DNA of 64,000 nucleotides. Source: Phialocephala subalpina (lineage: Eukaryota > Ascomycota > Leotiomycetes > Helotiales > Mollisiaceae). The DNA lies in the NCBI GenBank assembly GCA_900073065.1, contig FJOG01000022.1:1174089-1238088 (forward strand), in the 5' to 3' direction. Under the pieces are notes generated by a model. That model was not told the DNA's origin. It saw only the letters and a program-made list of their open reading frames with translations, and ran no database searches. The translations under genes were made by a program, and so were the position numbers. Below, in pieces: positions 11,827 to 23,760 of this stretch (positions within the stretch are counted from its first letter, which is position 1; every line of letters begins with the position of its first letter).

Positions 11827-13028
11827 CGAGCATCGACGATGAACGGGGAGTAACGGAGGGATGGCTGGGAAACGGAACACACACACGGAACTCACGGATG
11901 GCTTGATGATCATTTTCTGGCGTTGGGGATAAAACTTGGAGCATACAGTTACGTTCTGTACATTATAACGAGATTTTTGGAATCAGGTCTTTGAGCTTTG
12001 GGCGAGCAAGGGATGTTCGAGAGAGCTTCATTTGGACTGTCAGGAGCATGGGCTTGTAGATAGAGAGATAATGAGTAGAATCATGGATTCGAAGCAGTTT
12101 TGGTTCATGGTTGGTTGGTTTGAGATGTAGTCCTGTTTTCGCCGAGTGGCTTTCTTGTGAGTTCTTGGTTTGTGTTAACTTCGTTATAACTTCTCAAGAC
12201 CTAGACCTAGGAAGGGGTCTTCAATCCAAGTTGAATTCAATTCCTGAGCAAGCTTTACGAGCGTTCCATGAAGTCATCTTCCGTACGGTTCTGGCCACGG
12301 CCCCAGCAATGCCACGTGGAAATGAGGCTCTTCATTGTGGTTTGCTCGAATTTCCGACTCATCCGAAGTCTCAAGGCTTCAATAACTTTGCTATTAATAA
12401 TACCGTTTAGATTCAACCTGCTCTCTTGCTGCCCGTGGGGCAATACCCCTCGTTCTAGAAAAGGAAGGCCGATATGGTCCCTTATCTCGCCAAGGTTTAC
12501 CGAACCGCTTGCGCGGGACCGCCAAGTTTACAGTGCATCGTCTCCCACTTTTGAACCTCATTGAAAGAAGAACATCACGAAATTTATTTCATGTTTCAAC
12601 GAAAGGTGTTTCACAACCATTCACTTGCGGTCTTTTGGGATTGATGTTTATTGCAAGATGGGATCAAATGTTTTCTATCCTCAAGCGAGCAAAGATACCC
12701 CGCGATTCAACCATACATCGCAGCGGCGCGGGGTCAATCGTTCAATTCCAATTCCTACACTTTCCTCGTATCGACAAGCATTCCTTATCTTCGTGATTGT
12801 CGAATATGCAGGAACAGTCAATAGCTCCAAGGGTAGCTCCTTTTTTTCATTTCCAGCAAGCTTGCTGAGCTCGAGAGTGGGTGTGATGGGAATTTTTATA
12901 TTTGCTTGCTTTCCNNNNNNNNNNNNNNNNNNNNTCTTGTTGTATTTCTGTGCCTCTATCTGTCCCTCTTTATTCCCACCTCCTCTCCCCACTCCTCTTC
13001 GTGGTCCTGCTCGTTCCTCGTAGCAAAG
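11827..13028. other. Intergenic with a 20-N assembly gap
   Basis: This region lies between two plus-strand genes. An N run of exactly 20 (12915-12934) sits in the 5' leader of the amidase gene; the true base content there is unknown. Pyrimidine-rich sequence just before 13029 (CCTCTTTATTCCCACC-type) looks like a fungal leader. No gene is supported. Confidence 0.5.
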
Positions 13029-15097
13029 ATGGCGGCAAGCTTCACCCGCGCCCTCTTCACACTGGCCTTTGCTGTCACCGCCTCTGCCACAGTCTCATAC
13101 TCGGGAGAAACACTCGTTGTCAACGGTATCTCCTACTATGCGTCTCCAAACACAGTCTCGATCATCTCCGCCACGGCGGATATGCTGAGTTCAGCATCCA
13201 CAACTGGAGTCGATTTGATTCCATTGACCGTTCTGGAAGACACGACCTCCTCGTTCACCACTTCTGTGTTTAGATCCGTTGTTGGCAACTACACGGCAGC
13301 GGATGATGTGTTCAACACTGGCTTCCTCCAGGCCATTTACCTCAAACATACCGGCTCCTCGCCAGCAACGGTCGCATACCCTCTTGGTGCAGCACTCACT
13401 CAGTATGAAACGAAACTCTTCATGCCATCTCGAGCATATACCTCATCCGTAGAAGCTCAAGGCCACAACTTCACGGGCTGGAGGACCGAGATCCCTGGTA
13501 CGATTCCTCTTATCCTGTCCGAATTCGAAGTTCTGTACTGATCATATGTTCTTTCTAGCTGGGCCTTACTTCCTGTCTGCTTCTACTGGAGAAGTGTATC
13601 AAGCATACCGCCTCTATTCCGACGTCCAAGGCGCCTTCACCGAAGGTCTTATCCCGAATACCGACGGCTCTTTCTCTGTTCTCTCCGCTGCCGTCCAAGG
13701 AGCACAAAGCCCCACAATTGGAGTTCCTTCGAAGCTCTACTATACCAAGACTGCGGCGAAACCATTGGCAGGAGTAAGGTTAGGAGTCAAGGATATCTAC
13801 GACATCGCAGGCGTAAAGACCAGTTGCGGAAACAGAGCATTCTATGAGCTTTATCCTGTGAAGAACATCACAGCTGTTGCGGTTCAGAAGTTGATTGATG
13901 CTGGTGCTGTGGTTATTGGGAAGATGAAGACGAGTCAGTTTGCTAATGGGGAGACTGCTACCGCTGATTGGGTTGACTACCACTCACCCTTCAACATCCG
14001 CGGAGACGGCTACCAAGACCCCTCTTCCTCCTCCTCTGGTCCTGGAGCAGGGATCGGCGCTTACGAATGGCTAGACATCGGACTGGGATCCGATACTGGT
14101 GGGAGTATTAGGGGACCGAGTGAAGTTAATGGCTGTTTCGGTAATCGTCCCTCCCACGGCCTCGTCTCTCTCGATGGCGTCATGCCTCTATCCCCAAATC
14201 TCGACACAGCAGGATTCCTTACCCGAGACCCCTTCCTATGGCACGAAGCAGCGAAAGTTTTGTACGGAGACAACATCGCCAGCAACTTCACATCCTTCCC
14301 GACCAAAATCCTCACATCCGGATTCCCAACCTCGGCTTCAAATGAAGCGAACGCGATCCTCCTCGATTTCCTCTCCAAACTTCAGACTTTCCTGAACGCA
14401 ACAACGACAGCGATTAATGTCGCCACTCTCTGGTCGACATCTGGTCCCGCCGCCGCAGGAGGAGCGAGTATCAATGATTATCTCGGTATCGTGTACCCGG
14501 TCCTCATCTCGCAACAGCAGTACGAGTTAGTTACTTTGCCGTTTTACGTGGATTACGCTGCTGCTCATGCAGGCAAACGGCCATTCGTCGACCCTGCTCC
14601 TCTCATTCGATGGGCGTATGGACAAAACAACGTCAGCGCGGATGCTACTGCCCAGGCGCTTCAAAACAAGACTGTATTTATGGATTGGTGGGCTGAGAGT
14701 GTGATTCCAAGTAATGCTCAGAGCTGTTCGGAGAGTATCTTGTTGTACCCGGGAAGCACGGCGAATCCGACGTACCGGAATGTGTATCGAAGGCAAGCAT
14801 CTCCCTTCCCCTTTCCCCTCTCTTTCCACCTCAAAGCTGACAAGAAACAGTGCGCCCGTCCCACCAACCGGATTCGGAATCTCGAGGGTGTCGAACTTCG
14901 CTGAAGTCCCAGATATGGTGTTCCCAGTCGGACAAGCAGCCTACAACTCCACAATAACTCTCCAAGAAGAATACCTCCCAGTCACAGTCGATATCCTAGC
15001 AGCGAAGGGATGTGATGGGATGATCTTCGCGCTTGCGGAGGCGTTGACTAATGCGGGGATTCTGAAGATTCCTGGGGTGGGGAGTTTGATGTATTGA
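13029..15097 (+). CDS. Secreted amidase-signature hydrolase
   Basis: There are three exons: 13029-13497, 13559-14792 and 14851-15097, giving 649 residues in frame. Intron 1 is GT-AG; intron 2 has a GC-AG donor (AG|GCAAGC). The N-terminal 20 residues ([16 protein letters not shown]) look like a signal peptide. The amidase-signature fold is clear: catalytic Lys in [11 protein letters not shown] (about residue 234), a Ser-rich stretch [10 protein letters not shown] (about 316) and the Gly-rich [14 protein letters not shown] loop holding the nucleophile Ser. The C-terminus ([19 protein letters not shown]) completes the substrate channel. An extra domain of about 170 residues precedes the core. 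The role is hydrolysis of an amide or ester outside the cell or in the secretory path; the substrate is unknown. Confidence 0.85.
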
Positions 15098-15248
15098 GTT
15101 GATAATCAATCAAAATTGGGAATGGAGAATGAGATGAGCATACATGCCCGACTTCATAAAAATGTTCTTGATCTTGACAAGTGACAAATTGAATTTCTAT
15201 TGCACGCTCCTGGTCTTCAAGTGAGGATCTCCCTACAGCGCTCAAAAG

Positions 15249-16422
15249 TTACAAGCCCGCTTTCTCCTTCTTCTCAATCTCCAAGAGCTGCTTCGCCAAC
15301 TCCACAAATGTTTCCTCCTTACTCCTAAACGTCAACCCAAGCACCTTCTTCGCTTTCTCACTGCTACAATTATAAGCATTCTCCGGCAACTTATTCCCAC
15401 CCGGAACACCAATCGGCGTCCTCTCTGCAAGTTCAGGAATGTGTTGACGCAATAAATCGGCTGTTTCTTGGGCTGAGATTTGTTCTGCACAAATCACGAA
15501 TCTCTGTCCCGAAGCTTCGGGGAGGGTTGCGACTTTGACGTGTGCTAGTGCCAAGTCCTGTGTTCTGTTAGTCAAAGGGGGGGCGGGATAGGGTGGGGAG
15601 GGGAGACGCACTCGAACGTCGGTGTACACGTGCATTCCATTCGGTGGTAGGTCTGCGTCCTTTGAGGAATTTACGAATCCGTAGATTCGAGCGTTGGATT
15701 GATTGAGTTCCTTGACGCTCTTGACTGTGTGTCGGAGTGGTCCGTAGACCATTGGTGGACATAATGTCACGAGGTTGAAGTTTGGCTTCTCGTTTGTGAT
15801 GAAGTCCCATGCTATCTCAATCATCAGCCTCATCCTCTGCTCGTGAAATGGTGAGGGGGAGAGGAGCGAGGAAGAGCGGCGTACCCGATTTCTCAGCAAA
15901 CTTCTTGCTCGCTTGGTACGCATTGTTTTGGGTTCCGGTTAGAGCTCCCTCCCAAGACGTCGGGTTCCAGTCTTCTTCTGTATAGATTTTCTGCGGGCTT
16001 GCGTCGATGGGGGCGGAGAAGTTGACGACTGCGGCGCAGGAGCTGGTGATCACAATCCTCTTCACACTTGGTGCATTCTTCTTCACGGACTTAAGCACTT
16101 CGAGTGTGCCTTTGATAGCAGGATCGAGGAATTCCTTGTTGTCGCTGATAACTCGGTACAGGAATGGGGAAGCGGAGTGGAGGACAATGTCGAATGGCGG
16201 TGTAGATTTCACGACTTCATCGAAAGCTCCTGGAGACGTGATGTCTGGCACGATACCAAAGTCTAGCTTTGACCCATGGTTTGGGAAATCTGCTTTGACT
16301 TGTGCTGCTTTTGAGTCACTGCGTACGACTGCGCGGACTGAGAAGCCGTGACTAAGGAGTTGGTCGAGGATGTGTGACCCGATGAACCCATTGGCTCCAG
16401 TAAGCAGTACGCGTTTCGACAT
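15249..16422 (-). CDS. NAD(P)-dependent epimerase/reductase (dihydroflavonol-4-reductase/Gre2 type)
   Basis: There are three exons: 15885-16422, 15612-15811 and 15249-15557, with GT-AG introns (348 residues). The Rossmann motif TGANGFIGSHI is at residues 8-18. The extended-SDR catalytic residues are Ser/Thr in VITSSCAAV and Tyr/Lys in AYQASKKFAEKS (YxxxK). The CPPMVYGP block after intron 1 is typical of the dihydroflavonol reductase/methylglyoxal reductase group. These cytosolic enzymes reduce ketones or aldehydes with NADPH. The gene is divergent from the quinone oxidoreductase gene (554 bp apart), so the two may share a promoter. Confidence 0.88.
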
Positions 16423-16976
16423 GTTGGATGCTTGAAGTGGATGAAGAGACATGGGGCTGATAATTGTGAAAACTGGTATGAAAAGTCGAGACTTCAGAAG
16501 CTTCGTGCTTTTATGTTTATGAGTGATCGTCCTGCATAAATTCCGCCTCTACTAGCCTCTAGCCAGGGGAGCTGCAGCCTTAGACTGAAAGAGAAGTTCA
16601 ACTAACGAATCAGAAGTAAGCTGGGCTGCAGAACGGAACATCCTCCGACCCACCATCACGATAGGGAACAGTCAGCAAGCACAACTCTGTCTGACTAAAC
16701 AGCTTGCATGGCCAAGCAGGGGAAATGGGTCTGGGATTGGACTCCTGAGTCTCTTTGCTGTCAGCGATGACGTTGTGCTACACGAAGATATCTGGATAAT
16801 GCCATTTATGAGACGTCGTGAGAGCTTATTAAGATGCCGTTTGTTGCAGGAAAGGTCACCACTCACGATGCTAACGGTACGAGCGGGAGAATCTTCTAAC
16901 AGTGCGATATAAAAACAAGGAACCTAGGTCGAAGTGGGAGTTTGCATGACAGAAATACTACAATTCAACAGTAACA
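16423..16976. promoter_or_regulatory. Shared divergent promoter region
   Basis: 554 bp separate the starts of the SDR reductase (minus) and the quinone oxidoreductase (plus). No gene is seen. GATATAAAAAC at about 16907-16917, 60-70 bp before the plus-strand start, resembles a TATA element. The arrangement allows co-regulation, but no specific operator is recognised. Confidence 0.35.
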
Positions 16977-18118
16977 ATGTCTGGAATTATGAGAGCAATT
17001 GGTAGATCACGTTCTCCCGAATATGAAGCACTCTGACCATTCCAGATATCAAAGATGGCAAGGGGCCAATCTCGCACTTGTTCATGAATGCAGAGACAGC
17101 GAAGCCAGCACCAGCTTCATCCCAAGCATTGGTCAAAATCCACGCTTTCGGACTCAACCGAATGGACCTTATGCAAAGAGAAGGGTTATACAATGTCCCA
17201 CCTCAGGCAGGCAAGACGCTCGGTGTTGAGTTCTCGGGCGTGGTTGAGGAACTAGGCGACGGCGATACAGCAGACTTCAAGGTCGGCGATGAGGTCTTTG
17301 GACTAGCATATGGAGGCAGTTACCCCAACCCAAATCTTGAACCGACACTGACCACAACTAGGCGCATATGCTGAATATCTAGTTTCCTCCACAAGAATGC
17401 TCATCCAAAAACCAAAAGAGCTCTCCTGGACAACAGCTGCTGGAATCCCCGAGGTAAGCCACTGGGCCGTATCAAAACCAAGCTAACCTCCCAGACCTGG
17501 ATAACAGCGACCCAAGCACTCCACCTTGTCGGATGCTTCCGGCCCGGCAACAACGTCCTCTTCCACGCCGGCGCCTCCTCCGTCTCCATCGCCCTCATCC
17601 AACTCGCCAAAGCCGCAGGCGCAAATTACATATTCATAACCGCCGGCTCAGACGACAAAGTGCAATTCTGTGAAGAGCTAGGCGCAACACGAGGATTCAA
17701 CTATCATGAAGATGACTGGGTGAAAGATATCTTGGATATGACGGATGGTCATGGAGTGGATGTCATTGTGGATGTTGTGGGCAAGAACTACTCGCAAAAG
17801 AATTTCGAGGTGGCGGCTATGGATGGGAGGATTGTGCAGTTGGCTAGTTTGAGTGGGTCGAAACTTGATGCGGGATTGGACATTTTGTTGCTTGAGAATA
17901 AGAGGTTGAGATGGGAGGGGAGTAGATTGAGGAGTAGGGATCTGGACTACCAGAATAAGTTGCGCGATCTGTTAGTAGAGTTCGCGCTGCCTAAATTCGT
18001 GGATGGAACGCTTCAGGTTCCGATTGAGAAGGTGTTTGATTGGAAGGATATTCAAGAAGCGCATGCGTTGATGGAGAGCAATCAGTCGAAGGGAAAGATT
18101 ATTTGTGTTGTTGACTAG
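16977..18118 (+). CDS. Quinone oxidoreductase-like MDR enzyme (PIG3 type)
   Basis: There are four exons: 16977-17001, 17046 to 17315 or 17318, 17362-17453 and 17495-18118. Exon 1 is only 25 nt (MSGIMRAI). The protein is 336 or 337 residues depending on the second donor: a GC donor after 17315 gives the family-perfect AYGGAYAEY, a weak GT donor after 17318 gives AYGGSAYAEY. The GroES-like half holds NRMDLMQREGLY and GVEFSGVV. The nucleotide-binding half has AGASSVSIALIQLAKAAGA in place of GGVG, and no zinc ligands. These enzymes reduce quinones with NADPH in the cytosol. It converges with the AKR gene, with only 57 bp between stops. Confidence 0.87.
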
Positions 18119-18175
18119 TGAGTGAAAGCAATACGAGATACCTTAACGCCGATTTCAATTCCTGGCGTCGTGAGT

Positions 18176-19283
18176 CTAAGAGAAGATAGGGAGCGTTCCG
18201 AAGTACTGAAACGGTTAGAATGTCCTAGAACTAGATTGATTGTACGTACCACCCAAGGATCATTGAACCTTAAATGCTGATCCAACCCACTAATTTGCTG
18301 TATTTCCTCCTCCGTAAGATCAAATCCTTTCGCATCCAAATTCTCGAGAAGCATCGGCACGGTATCTGCCTTGGGGATAACAGCAATGTCTTGTTGTGTA
18401 GCCCATCTCAGTAGGACTTGTGGCGCAGACTTTCCATGAGCCTCACCAATCTTTTTGATGAGAGGATTCTGGAAGAGAGGAGGTGTCTTGACGGCAGTTG
18501 CGAGGTCCATCTCTACATACCCGGTAGCACCAAAGCTACTATAAGCCGTGACAGTAATTCCTTGTTGTTTGGCGAATGCCATGAGTGGTGCCTGGACGAG
18601 ATATGGGTGATGCTCAACCTGGAGAGTGGCCGGGCGGATCTTGGCGTAGCGGAGGAGATCGAGAAGTGACTGGACGTTGAAATTGCTGACGCCAATTGAT
18701 CGAGTGAGACCGATGTCGACAAGATGCTCCATGGCTTCCCATGTTTCTCGGATGGTGGCGTTTGAGAGTTGGATATCTGTTGGGGTCTTTCCATCGTAGA
18801 ACCATTCTGGTGGGTACCGAACCTCAGGATCGACATATCGCAGTGCGACGGCTGGACAAGTCAGTGACTGGGATTAAAAATTGAGACAGGACTTACGGAA
18901 ATGCATGATAAACAAGTCAAAGTACTCAAGTCCCCAGTCTTTCAATTGCCTTCGGCAAATAGGCTCAACGTTCTCTTTGTTGTGGAAGGTGTTCCAGAGC
19001 TTTGTGACAATGAACAATTCCTCTCGCTTGACAATACCCTCCTTGAGGGCTTTTGCAATGCCTTCGCCAGCCTCTTTTTCGTTTCCGTAGTCTGGATGGT
19101 TAACTTTGTCTTCAATCTAGGTCAAGAGAACTCACCACAAGCACCATCAAAAAGGCGGTATCCTGCCTTGATGGCATTGTAGACGTGTGTTGCGGTCTTG
19201 TCTTTGGGGATCTTCCATAGGCCGTGGCCTACGAGAGGCATCTTAGCGCCATTGTTCAATGTGAGGGTGTGGTTTGGCGACAT
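18176..19283 (-). CDS. Aldo-keto reductase, D-xylose reductase-like
   Basis: There are four exons: 19136-19283, 18897-19091, 18250-18851 and 18176-18205, all GT-AG, 324 residues. The last exon is 30 nt (YFGTLPIFS), matching the usual xylose-reductase end. The AKR tetrad can be seen: Asp and Tyr in FDGACDYGNE, Lys in [11 protein letters not shown], His in FIMHFP. The family hallmark [10 protein letters not shown] is present. Odd: the cofactor loop reads [14 protein letters not shown]. The standard loop is IPKSN....R, so the Asn is Asp and the Arg that holds the NADPH 2'-phosphate is Met. The enzyme probably reduces an aldose or aldehyde in the cytosol, perhaps with NADH preference (inference). 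Confidence 0.87.
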
Positions 19284-21030
19284 ATTTGGTGAAGAATGGT
19301 TTGATTCTTGTTCTGAATTGCGGCTTTTGCTTTTGTATTCTTGATTCTGCTTTCTGAGTTGGGACTTCCTCTGAGGCGAGGCGTCCTTTTATGTCCTGCC
19401 ATCTTCTCGCGGATAATTGGACTTTGCAAGTAATGGCGTGTTATGGGAAAGTGATGTGACTTGACGAAGAATAAGAAGCTCGTGGTCAGATCTTGGAAGA
19501 TGCGGCCGGGTAAAGGTCTCAATCACGTGTGAATTTACCCGGAGGCTCACATACCTATGGAACAGAGACGCCACAGGTCTAGAAGAAATGCAAACATGGA
19601 AAGCATCTATCGGACCATGCTCATAAAGTACAATGACCTTATAAAGCTGGACTTTATGAGAAGTTGAGATGTTGACAAACGTTGTAACAAAATTTCAGAT
19701 CTCAGAAGTTGACTAGAGATTCTCAAGACTGACGAGGATTGTTTGATATCTGACTTGAACCTCAGCAATACTTACACTCTGAATGCTATACGATAGCCTC
19801 TAGGTGCGAGCCCGCAGCAGTGTCTTGCGCTGGGCTACGTGCAAGAACAGGAGGGACTTTCTCTTTGCTCGTGCCTTCAAAGGAGGGGCTGAGGTTTGGA
19901 TGAATGCGGAGCTACCCCTCATCGTGGGCTCCGGTGGGCAAATTGGCAAACAATGGGCTCTGCTTAGGTGTCCGGCGGCCTGAGATTTCCCACAGAGGCA
20001 GACAAGCTGCGTTGAAAAGTGTGCTCTTGGTGGCGTGTTCCAACTGAATTTGGATGACGCGCTCCAATCAACTGAGAGAAATTTTGCCAAATCATGAAAC
20101 TGGACAAAATAGGAACAGCTGATGTTCGGAGAATGCTCGCAGATCATTTAAGATCTTATCTCATGCCACCGATGCCACTTGAACGGGTAGGTGTATTCGA
20201 ATACCTCGAGTACGAAAATTCGTGGATCGTGTCGGAATACTGGTGGTACTGTTAAATACTGCGCATCTTTCATCGACAAAGACTGGCAGGACCTTCGCAG
20301 ACTCGATGGGCATTCGTACTTCGAGTCTACGGTAGTTCTGAGGGTCAGTAAAGATGTTCGAGGTTGGATTGCGGAGAAGAGGAGTGGTACATGCTGGAGG
20401 TTGATACACCCTTGAGCTGACCCCAGCTTCCCTCAGGCCCGATCAATCGACTCGCGACCGGTTTCTATGCCAAAGAACGCCTGCGGTCAAGGCGTCGAGA
20501 TATGCGTTGCGTTGTTAGACATTGGAGAGAAGAGGTTGAAGGTTGAGTACGCGATGTTGATGCTCGCAGATCCACTGAAGCCCCAACATTTTTAGCGCGT
20601 CTCGCCCTTGTCGTCGACTGGAAGCCTTTTTCAACGACAACTCACCATCAACAGCTTCAATTCTGCTCATCACAAGTCCAAGTGGATAACCAAATACGTT
20701 TTCTCTTTCACGAGAATTTCCATTGAGGCTCGCACCCGGATCTGGCTCGCATTCAAGATCTGGCACCAAACGTCGAAGGATTTACGGGGCTGAAAGGTTC
20801 AATGCCGAGAGGTCGAGCAGTCTCTGTGCCCTGAAGTCGGCGGCAAGATACGTTGAACCCTGTTCTGTTCGTGGCTGAAGATATTTGTATCAGATGACAA
20901 TGCACTGCTGCGGCACTTTTCTTGAGACGAAACTCTATTATCTGCCCTTCGAACAACTGTGCTTCTCCATCTCTACCATGCTTCGTTCTCGTCCGATGAC
21001 AGCCTCCGCACCTTCATTTTTGCCTCAATA
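19284..21030. other. Intergenic; no supported gene
   Basis: About 1.7 kb lies between the divergent AKR and surface-protein genes. Frames here (up to 115 codons) lack motifs. A short open stretch at 20515-20950 on the minus strand has no family features. No repeat or element was recognised. Confidence 0.45.
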
Positions 21031-21991
21031 ATGACGACAAGTCGCTCCCCAGAGCTTGTGAATGGAATTCTCACGAGCTGGATACCCTTTACTACGCCCG
21101 GAACGGCGAACACGGCACCATGCTCGACTGCAATGTATGTTCTGGAAGGACGCCCTGATTTCATTGCCGTCTACGACCCATGGTACGGACAACATGTAAA
21201 TACTGCGTTACAATGTATGGCGAAAGAACAGACTACATGGTGGGATCAAACTGCTGCACCAGCGACGACATTTCTTCTCGGACCATTTGCATGTCCAACA
21301 CAATTCACGACTGGAACGACGTCTGTCATCAACTCCGAGACCACGCTGGTGGGATGCTGTCCATCGTACGAATCTCCTATCTCATGGGAGACTTTGACTG
21401 ACGATTTCCAGAGGGTATGATTTCCAAGGCACGATAATGTCTGCTCTGTCCGCAACGCAATGTCTGAAGACCTTGACAAGTGGGCAAGTCATCACACCTC
21501 TCACCACCGCCGGAGTTGGATATACTACGACGACGATGACCATTGGCGCTGCTGGATATAGTCTGCACGGTGTGCAGGTCAATGGGTATATCTTCGCGGA
21601 TGCGGTTGCGACTGGATCGTCGAGCACCTCGACATCGCCTACTGGCTCCTCACCAAGTTCTACAAACTCTGGGACATCCTCCCCTTCGAGTTCAGCATCT
21701 TCATCGGAACTCAGCATAGGGGCGAAAGCCGGGATTGGAATTGGAGTCGCGTTAGGTGTCATTGGCATTTGCTGTTTGATCGGTGCCCTCTTGATCTTGA
21801 GGAGGAGGTCTGCAAGGACACCCGAGAAGGGAAACTTCGAACCAGTCCCTATATACAGCCCCGGATATCAAGGCGCCCCGGGTCTAGAAAACACATGGAA
21901 ACCGCCGGAGGAGATGGCTGCTGCTCGATATGTTTCTGAAATGCCAGGTCAGACACAGTCGATACCACATTTTATTGAGATAGGAACTTAA
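21031..21991 (+). CDS. Single-pass membrane protein with Ser/Thr-rich stalk
   Basis: Exons are 21031-21365 and 21412-21991 (304 residues); the 46-bp GT-AG intron joins CCPS to GYDFQG, restoring a CCPSGY motif common in fungal surface proteins. A Cys-containing N-domain of about 190 residues is followed by a Ser/Thr/Gly stalk (SSSTSTSPTGSSPSS), one transmembrane helix (IGIGVALGVIGICCLIGALL) and a basic RRRS stop-transfer with a cytosolic tail of about 60 residues. This layout resembles WSC/Mid2-like wall sensors, though no WSC domain is evident. No cleavable signal peptide is visible from ATG 21031; an upstream in-frame start at 20959 does not supply one either. Function is unknown. Confidence 0.75.
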
Positions 21992-22383
21992 TTTGAGGGA
22001 TCCCAATGCCAGAGCAATTTTGCATTGATTGATTTTGGGGATGGACTTGGGAGGCGTTGAATTCTATACCATCCCCAGTGAGGCATTTCTTGTAGAGTTG
22101 GTTTTCTGTTCGTTTCCTGCATATTTGAGCGTTCGTTAATTGTAGCATCTTCGTCCAAACTTGTTGTCCTGTTTCTCGTCTTCTGCTGCAATATTGAAAC
22201 ATATATTTATATATACCATTCGCAGTTTCTACTGCTTTTCTATTGGCTTCCACTTCTCAGCCAGCCACATTTGCCCCGCAGCCTGTCAGGCTGTGCCTGA
22301 CTCATTGCTCAAGGCAACCACGCTCCCAGCTTTGAATCTGCAATCATCACCTACCTTCATATCAAGATGTCACCAGCCAGGTC

Positions 22384-23055
22384 ATGGATCGCTCAAGTTC
22401 ATCAGTCGAGGATGACCTTCGATCTGTTTTTGCACATCTCATAACCTCCCTGAACGGCGACGAGCGAACCATCGAAAAGTGGACAGCCTCTCTCATCGCC
22501 AGATATTCGGAACCACAGCGAAAGTACCACACCACCTCGCACATCAACTCTATGCTGAGGTGTCTCTCTACCTCGAGCTCCCACTCCAACAATCCCACTG
22601 CCCTAAAGCTTTTCATTTTGTTCCACGACATTGTCTACGATCCTCAACGTCATGACAACGAGCTCCAAAGCATCGTCGTCTTCGAAACATTCGCTGATGA
22701 GCTCAGCATCCCCCAAGATATGCACAAGACAGTCGACAGGTATATCAAAGCGACCATATCGCATACGATCGACCCATCAGATGAACCTGATGAAGATCTG
22801 AAGCTCTGCCTTGACTTTGATCTCGAGGTCTTGAGCCGAGAGGAAGCTGAATACAGACTGTATTCTTCTCAGATCCGAGAGGAGTATCGTCACTTTGGCG
22901 AGCAGGAATATGCGGAGGGGAGAGTGGCTGTTCTTGAGAAGTTTCTGGGACGGGAGAGGTTGTTCTTTACTGATGAGTTTTATGAGAAGTTTGAGGAGCG
23001 TGCGAGGCGGAATTTGCAATTTGAAATTAAAGAACTACGGGCAAAGTTGATCTAG
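22384..23055 (+). CDS. HD-superfamily predicted metal-dependent phosphohydrolase
   Basis: This is a single exon of 223 residues, ATG at 22384. The pattern is that of the COG4339 family: YSEPQRKYHTTSHI near residue 45, FILFHDIVYDP (HD metal ligands) near residue 83, and later D/E ligands around NELQS and CLDFDLEVLS. No signal or membrane segment is seen. Biochemical substrates of the family are largely unknown. The gene stands alone, with an upstream A-rich leader. Confidence 0.82.
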   Translation: MDRSSSSVEDDLRSVFAHLITSLNGDERTIEKWTASLIARYSEPQRKYHTTSHINSMLRCLSTSSSHSNNPTALKLFILFHDIVYDPQRHDNELQSIVVFETFADELSIPQDMHKTVDRYIKATISHTIDPSDEPDEDLKLCLDFDLEVLSREEAEYRLYSSQIREEYRHFGEQEYAEGRVAVLEKFLGRERLFFTDEFYEKFEERARRNLQFEIKELRAKLI

Positions 23056-23760
23056 CAGTTGCTGATGAAATTGGCAGCAGAGTTCTAGGAAGAATCATAA
23101 ACTTCCACGATTCTTACTGCGAACTTCTCTTGCGATTACTAATTCTCTTTCTCACGCATTGACGTGGGATGTCTTGGTGATTACATGTCCCAGATTGAGG
23201 AGAGTGTCCGGTCTTTCCGGAGACACTGGTCTTTGAATTGAGAAAGAGCGGAAGAAGCGGGGAGGGCAGGGCATGGGCGGGAGTCTCAAACGCCAATTTC
23301 CCAACTTTCCTGATGCTTCTGAGCGGGAGGAGCGGAATCACGTGGCAGCGTACTTGCTGTCAGCTTCTTCTGCCAATGCGGCCGTCTCAGGTCCTGATTA
23401 GATAGATTTCATGTACGGAATAAAGACTGTCGTTGGTCCCTCAATGTACCTTGTCGCACCCAACTGCGAATGAATGTATCCCTCTCGTCAGCGCTAGGTC
23501 TCCTCGGCTAGTATTGCCCAATGTCAGCCCCCATACTGTCGGCAGGTATCGACTGCAAACCTCTAGGGTCGCAATTCTGTGCTACTATGGTTGGTTCGGG
23601 ATAGCTACCAACCGAATGCGAACAGATTTCCGTCTACGGCTTCAAGACGTGCCGACGGCTTGTCAGCATGGGACGCTGAAACTGTCAGCTTGGATGAGTA
23701 TATAAAAGAGACTGTTCTCTAGAGTTGTTGAGGTGGAAGCAAGTCTTCCAATCATTCAGA

